Positions 61,109 through 64,000 of a DNA stretch of 64,000 bases are shown here, one piece after another. Position numbers and translations under genes: made by a program. Below the pieces are notes generated by a model. The model made no database searches. It was not told the origin of the DNA and was given only the letters and a program-made list of their open reading frames with translations. The stretch comes from Bacillota bacterium (GTDB lineage Bacteria; Bacillota; Clostridia; Acetivibrionales; Acetivibrionaceae): assembly GCA_023398495.1 (NCBI GenBank), contig JAEWSG010000045.1:1-64000 (forward strand), given 5' to 3'. Position 1 is the first letter of the stretch. Each line of letters starts with the position of its first letter.

Positions 61109-62422
61109 CTATAAATCTTCAGGTATTATATCATTTCTTATTATATCGTCAAAGTCCTCTCTTTTCACAATTACCCGTGATTTGCCGTTTTTCACAAGGA
61201 CAATAGGTGGTTTGGGGATACGGTTATAGTTACTTGACATTGAATAGTTGTAGGCTCCTGTTGCAAGTACTGCCAATATATCTCCGACTTGAATTTCCGG
61301 CATACTGATATCTTTTGCCAGAAGGTCTCCTGACTCACAGCACTTCCCTGCTATAGTCACATCCTGCACCCTCGGAGCATCTGCTCTGTTTGCAAGCAAA
61401 GCATCGTACCTTGACTGGTATAGTGCGTACCTTGGGTTATCCGTCATCCCACCATCAACAGAAACATAAGTCCTGACATTTTTTATATCTTTAACAGCCC
61501 CGACCTTATATAAAGTTATGCCTGCTGAAGCGACTATCGATCTTCCCGGTTCCATAACTATGAAAGGAAGTTTTATACCCTTCTCTTCACATACACTTCT
61601 GACAACTTTTGAAACCGACTCAATATAGTGATCATACTCTATGGGGTCATCATTCATAGTATACTTTATTCCAAAACCGCCACCAAGGTTTAATTCTTCA
61701 ATTTCCAAATCCAGTTCATTTTTGATCTTTGCAATGAACTCGAGCATTACTTTTGCAGCCAGTTTGAAAGGATCAAGGTCAAATATCTGTGAGCCTATAT
61801 GGCAGTGAACTCCTTCAACCTTTACATTACTCAATTGGGAAGCCTCTTTTATAATTTCAAATGCCTCTCCGTTTTCCAGTGCAACACCAAACTTTGAATC
61901 AATTTGACCGGTCTGTACAAAATCATGCGTATGAGCATCAATTCCAGGTTTTATTCTAAACGAAATACTCACAACTTTTCCCTGCTTGACTGCTATTTCG
62001 TTTATCCTTTTCAATTCGTCCCTATTGTCAACAACTATTCTTCTTATATTACTTGTTATAGCCAGCTCAAGTTCTTCAACTGTTTTATTGTTGCCATGGA
62101 AATATATTTTATCCATTGAAACGCCTGCCTTGATTGCAGTGTAGAGTTCTCCACCGGATACAACATCCATGCCAAGACCTTCTTGTTCTACAATTTTACA
62201 TACAGCCATTGTAGACAAGGCTTTACTTGCGTAGAGTACCAAACCGTTACCGTTATAGTACTTGTCCATAGCATTTTTATAAAGTCTGCAGTTCTCCCTG
62301 ATAAGGCTTTCATCCAACACATACAAAGGAGTACCATAATTATTTACAAGTTCAACACAATCACAACCACCAATCTCAAGATGATTTTTATTGTTTATGC
62401 TTAAAGCTTTTGATACAAACAT
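61109..62422 (-). CDS. lysA: Diaminopimelate decarboxylase
   Basis: A 437-residue PLP enzyme that makes L-lysine from meso-DAP. PLP lysine in LYASKALS, HGNNK, DNRDELKRI, RIKPGIDAHTHDF, VEGVHCHIGSQI, LNLGGGFGIKY, EPGRSIVASAG, CCESGD and the late GAYNYSMSSNYN. It completes the ddh-based route with ddh 55 kb away. ATG 62422 has GGAAGGTG upstream. No lysine riboswitch was seen in the short upstream region. Confidence 0.96.
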   Translation of the reverse strand: MFVSKALSINNKNHLEIGGCDCVELVNNYGTPLYVLDESLIRENCRLYKNAMDKYYNGNGLVLYASKALSTMAVCKIVEQEGLGMDVVSGGELYTAIKAGVSMDKIYFHGNNKTVEELELAITSNIRRIVVDNRDELKRINEIAVKQGKVVSISFRIKPGIDAHTHDFVQTGQIDSKFGVALENGEAFEIIKEASQLSNVKVEGVHCHIGSQIFDLDPFKLAAKVMLEFIAKIKNELDLEIEELNLGGGFGIKYTMNDDPIEYDHYIESVSKVVRSVCEEKGIKLPFIVMEPGRSIVASAGITLYKVGAVKDIKNVRTYVSVDGGMTDNPRYALYQSRYDALLANRADAPRVQDVTIAGKCCESGDLLAKDISMPEIQVGDILAVLATGAYNYSMSSNYNRIPKPPIVLVKNGKSRVIVKREDFDDIIRNDIIPEDL

Positions 62423-62543
62423 TGTTTCACCTTCCATTATAGTAGTATCTAAATTATTCCAAAAGTAAATTAATCAATTTTATGGTAACATTTCTTTTTG
62501 CAAGTGTCAATATAAAATCCTGCAAATTGGTGCAATGCTAAAA

Positions 62544-63299
62544 TCACTTCATACCCGAGTTCATTCTGATAATGTCTTCAAAAAACTCGTAAGGGTTGCT
62601 GTAAGGCTCTTGTAAATTAAACTTCCTCGAAAAATACCTGTTGAAATTATATGCAAAAATATAACGCTTTTGACCTACACTATCCTTTCTTGCAAGAAAC
62701 GCCTTCAATACCTCGTACTCAAAATTAGTTACAGGGAACATATTAACGTTTCCGGAGTAATCCTCCTCAGCAGCATTATTGTCCAATATATCATCAATTG
62801 TAAGTAGTTTGTCTCCCTTTCTAACTTTGACCACAACGGTATTTGCAGCATAATCACCAACACGCTTGTAATGCTTTGTCAATATAACAAAAAATGCATC
62901 CATAAGGTATAAAAACGGGAATACATACACTATCCTTAAGAAGTTTCGAAAAGCACTTTCAAAAGCCCCTTCAGGCTCTCCGTTTTGGTTGATTACCCTT
63001 ATTCCAAAAAGTTTCTTCCCAGGCGTTTGTCCGCCCATAAAGGGTTCAATTAATGAAAAGTACAGCAAGTGAAAAAGCGTAAGCAAGGTTATTGCAAATG
63101 CCACTACTTGAAATTGCAGTTCATCTATAAGTGCTTCAAAATCAAATCCTGCAAAAATCAAGGCTGTTAAGACCAAAACAAAAACAACAATCTGAATAAG
63201 CAAATCAACAATGAAAGCCGCAAACCTTGAACCGATACCGGCCAGTTCATATTCAACATAGACATTTTCAGGAGTAAGAATATTCAGTATTTTTTTCAT
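62544..63299 (-). CDS. RDD family membrane protein
   Basis: A 251-residue protein. The RDD domain (about 12-150) has GIGSRFAAFIVDLLIQ with Arg and Asp in the first span, then FMGGQTPGKKLFGIRVINQNGE, a further span with LLYFSLIEP, and YLMDAFFVILTKHYKRVGDYAANTVVV. A cytosolic extension of about 75 residues follows. RDD proteins usually lie beside SpoIIM-like, DUF4129, DUF58 and MoxR genes; here the divergent neighbour is SpoIIM-like. GGTGGAAGG precedes the ATG. Confidence 0.9.
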   Translation of the reverse strand: MKKILNILTPENVYVEYELAGIGSRFAAFIVDLLIQIVVFVLVLTALIFAGFDFEALIDELQFQVVAFAITLLTLFHLLYFSLIEPFMGGQTPGKKLFGIRVINQNGEPEGAFESAFRNFLRIVYVFPFLYLMDAFFVILTKHYKRVGDYAANTVVVKVRKGDKLLTIDDILDNNAAEEDYSGNVNMFPVTNFEYEVLKAFLARKDSVGQKRYIFAYNFNRYFSRKFNLQEPYSNPYEFFEDIIRMNSGMK

Positions 63300-63350
63300 G
63301 TACCTTCCACCCTTAAAATTATTCTTTCTTAAAAATATTCATTAAACACT

Positions 63351-63466
63351 TAGTGCTTTTGAACATAATTCATTTGTAGAAATGAATTATGCAAAATGCA
63401 CATCCTACGTTTTTTGCTGATTAACAAAATTAAATTCTAGAATTTAATTTTGTTAATCAGCACTAG
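63351..63466. repeat. Nested perfect palindromes in the RDD/spoIIM divergent region
   Basis: Outer TTAGTGCT/AGCACTAG (63350-63357 and 63459-63466) encloses a perfect 12-bp hairpin (63364-63375 with 63380-63391, loop GTAG) and a perfect 46-bp palindrome without loop at 63416-63461 centred on TTCTAGAA. Together this makes a roughly 115-bp unit, possibly a MITE; compare the TAGTGC/GCACTA arms at 19281-19394. It separates two divergent promoters. Confidence 0.6.
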
Positions 63467-63555
63467 AATACAATTACAATTGTAACAAATAATTATTTCT
63501 GATAAAATAAGTTTTATGAAATAATTTTAATATAAAAAATGTAAAGGTGCAAACA

Positions 63556-64000
63556 ATGAAGGAAGATAAATTCATCAGCCAAAACTCAGAAATCTGGAAG
63601 AACCTTGAAGCTATGCTCAAAAAACTCAAGTCCAAAAGCATATACAGCTTTAGCAAAGATGAATTGGACAGTTTTCTAAACACTTACAATCTGACTTGCG
63701 GACATCTGTCTTATGCCAGAACCAACTACGGCAACACAAACATTACAAATTACCTGAACAAGCTTGTTGCTTCAGCACATAGCTATATTTACACCACTAA
63801 AACTTTTAGTATAAAGAAGCTGCTGTCATTTCTTTTTTCCGGCTTTCCCAGGTTGATAAAGAAAAATTCAAAACCCCTGTTAATAGCTACATCATTGTTC
63901 CTTCTCGGCACAGCCATCAGTTTTTTGTTCACATTAATTTCAACAGACAATGCAGGAGCTTTCATAGCTCAGGAAATGGTCGACGGAGTTTTAGGCAGAG
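63556..64000 (+). CDS. Stage II sporulation protein M family protein, 5' part
   Basis: The first 148 codons of a gene that runs off the right edge. ATG 63556 follows AAAGGTG. The product starts MKEDKFISQNSEIWKNLEAML, continues through a helical soluble part (FSKDELDSFLNTYNLTCGHLSYART) and reaches a membrane helix (LLIATSLFLLGTAISFLFTLIS). This matches the N-terminal portion of SpoIIM/DUF95 proteins found next to RDD genes. Function of this paralogue is uncertain; it need not be the engulfment SpoIIM. Confidence 0.8.
   Translation, partial: MKEDKFISQNSEIWKNLEAMLKKLKSKSIYSFSKDELDSFLNTYNLTCGHLSYARTNYGNTNITNYLNKLVASAHSYIYTTKTFSIKKLLSFLFSGFPRLIKKNSKPLLIATSLFLLGTAISFLFTLISTDNAGAFIAQEMVDGVLGR

Noticed and set aside
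61109..62422. lysA and ddh as one lysine operon
   Set aside because: They are 55 kb apart with separate terminators; only the pathway links them.
62423..62543. Lysine riboswitch before lysA
   Set aside because: Only about 120 bp separate lysA and the RDD gene and no long conserved leader or terminator pair is visible.
1..64000. tRNA, rRNA or integrase/attachment-site signatures of an integrated element
   Set aside because: No cloverleaf with tRNA-like conserved bases, rRNA segment, integrase or transposase gene was recognised in any frame.

Overview
The window looks like a chromosomal segment of a low-GC, spore-forming, anaerobic, cellulosome-producing clostridium. Two secreted proteins end in type I dockerins (a CotH-kinase protein and a GH10 xylanase). 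Sporulation genes are present (gerW/ytfJ, a partial spoIIM-like gene). Lysine is made through meso-diaminopimelate dehydrogenase plus LysA, and there is a soluble biotin transcarboxylase operon. The dockerin repeats read VNSIDFA..RQYLL, which suggests a mesophilic or thermophilic cellulolytic Clostridia (Acetivibrio/Pseudobacteroides-like), but the species cannot be fixed from this window.

Layout. 0.1-4.4 kb: a leftward type III CRISPR effector operon (cas6, an HD-less cas10, a Csm3-type RAMP, csx10), with no array, no cas1/cas2 and no CARF effector inside the window. 4.4-5.1 kb: a dense set of hairpins and repeats, including a three-way-junction fold and the rearranged copy of a repeat whose other copy lies at 32.3-32.6 kb. 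5.1-8.5 kb: diaminopimelate dehydrogenase, a proline-rich protein and a lactate permease. 8.6-21.9 kb: a biosynthetic cluster transcribed leftward: a KASIII homologue without its active-site Cys, a free ACP, a Cys-bearing KASIII, an AMP-dependent acyl ligase, a 2755-residue iterative-type polyketide synthase (KS-AT-KS-ACP-ACP-ACP-KR-DH) and an Sfp-type phosphopantetheinyl transferase. 22.4-28.3 kb: a tandem sCache membrane protein without an output domain, the CotH-dockerin protein and a DUF116 protein. 28.5-32.3 kb (rightward): a heterodimeric ABC exporter behind a 30-codon leader ORF and an attenuator-like hairpin, an arrangement resembling bmrB-bmrCD.

32.3-38.7 kb is an accessory patch: repeats, a conserved unknown gene with a decayed second copy 5 kb away, a PPC-domain remnant, a LURP-one-like protein, two overlapping micro-ORFs and the relatively GC-rich xylanase gene. 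38.7-43.1 kb: an ECF sigma factor and an ABC transporter with a lipoprotein. 43.4-47 kb: transcarboxylase (12S, small OadG-like, 1.3S biotin carrier, 5S). 47.3 kb to the end is core genome: PilZ protein, MnmM-like methyltransferase, agmatinase, spermidine synthase, DUF1540, RluB, GerW, DUF2953, ScpB/ScpA, TrpS, an M50 protease, a DHH-CBS-CCA nucleotidyltransferase, an M28 peptidase, LysA, an RDD protein and the start of a SpoIIM-family gene.

The best candidate for an undescribed system is the 8.6-21.9 kb cluster. It joins a PKS carrying three tandem ACPs, all with Thr where the phosphopantetheine Ser normally is, to an active/inactive pair of KASIII proteins and an acyl ligase. By sequence logic this could make a partly reduced (polyene-like) acyl chain and join it to a second acyl unit. 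Everything here is by eye; no searches were run.
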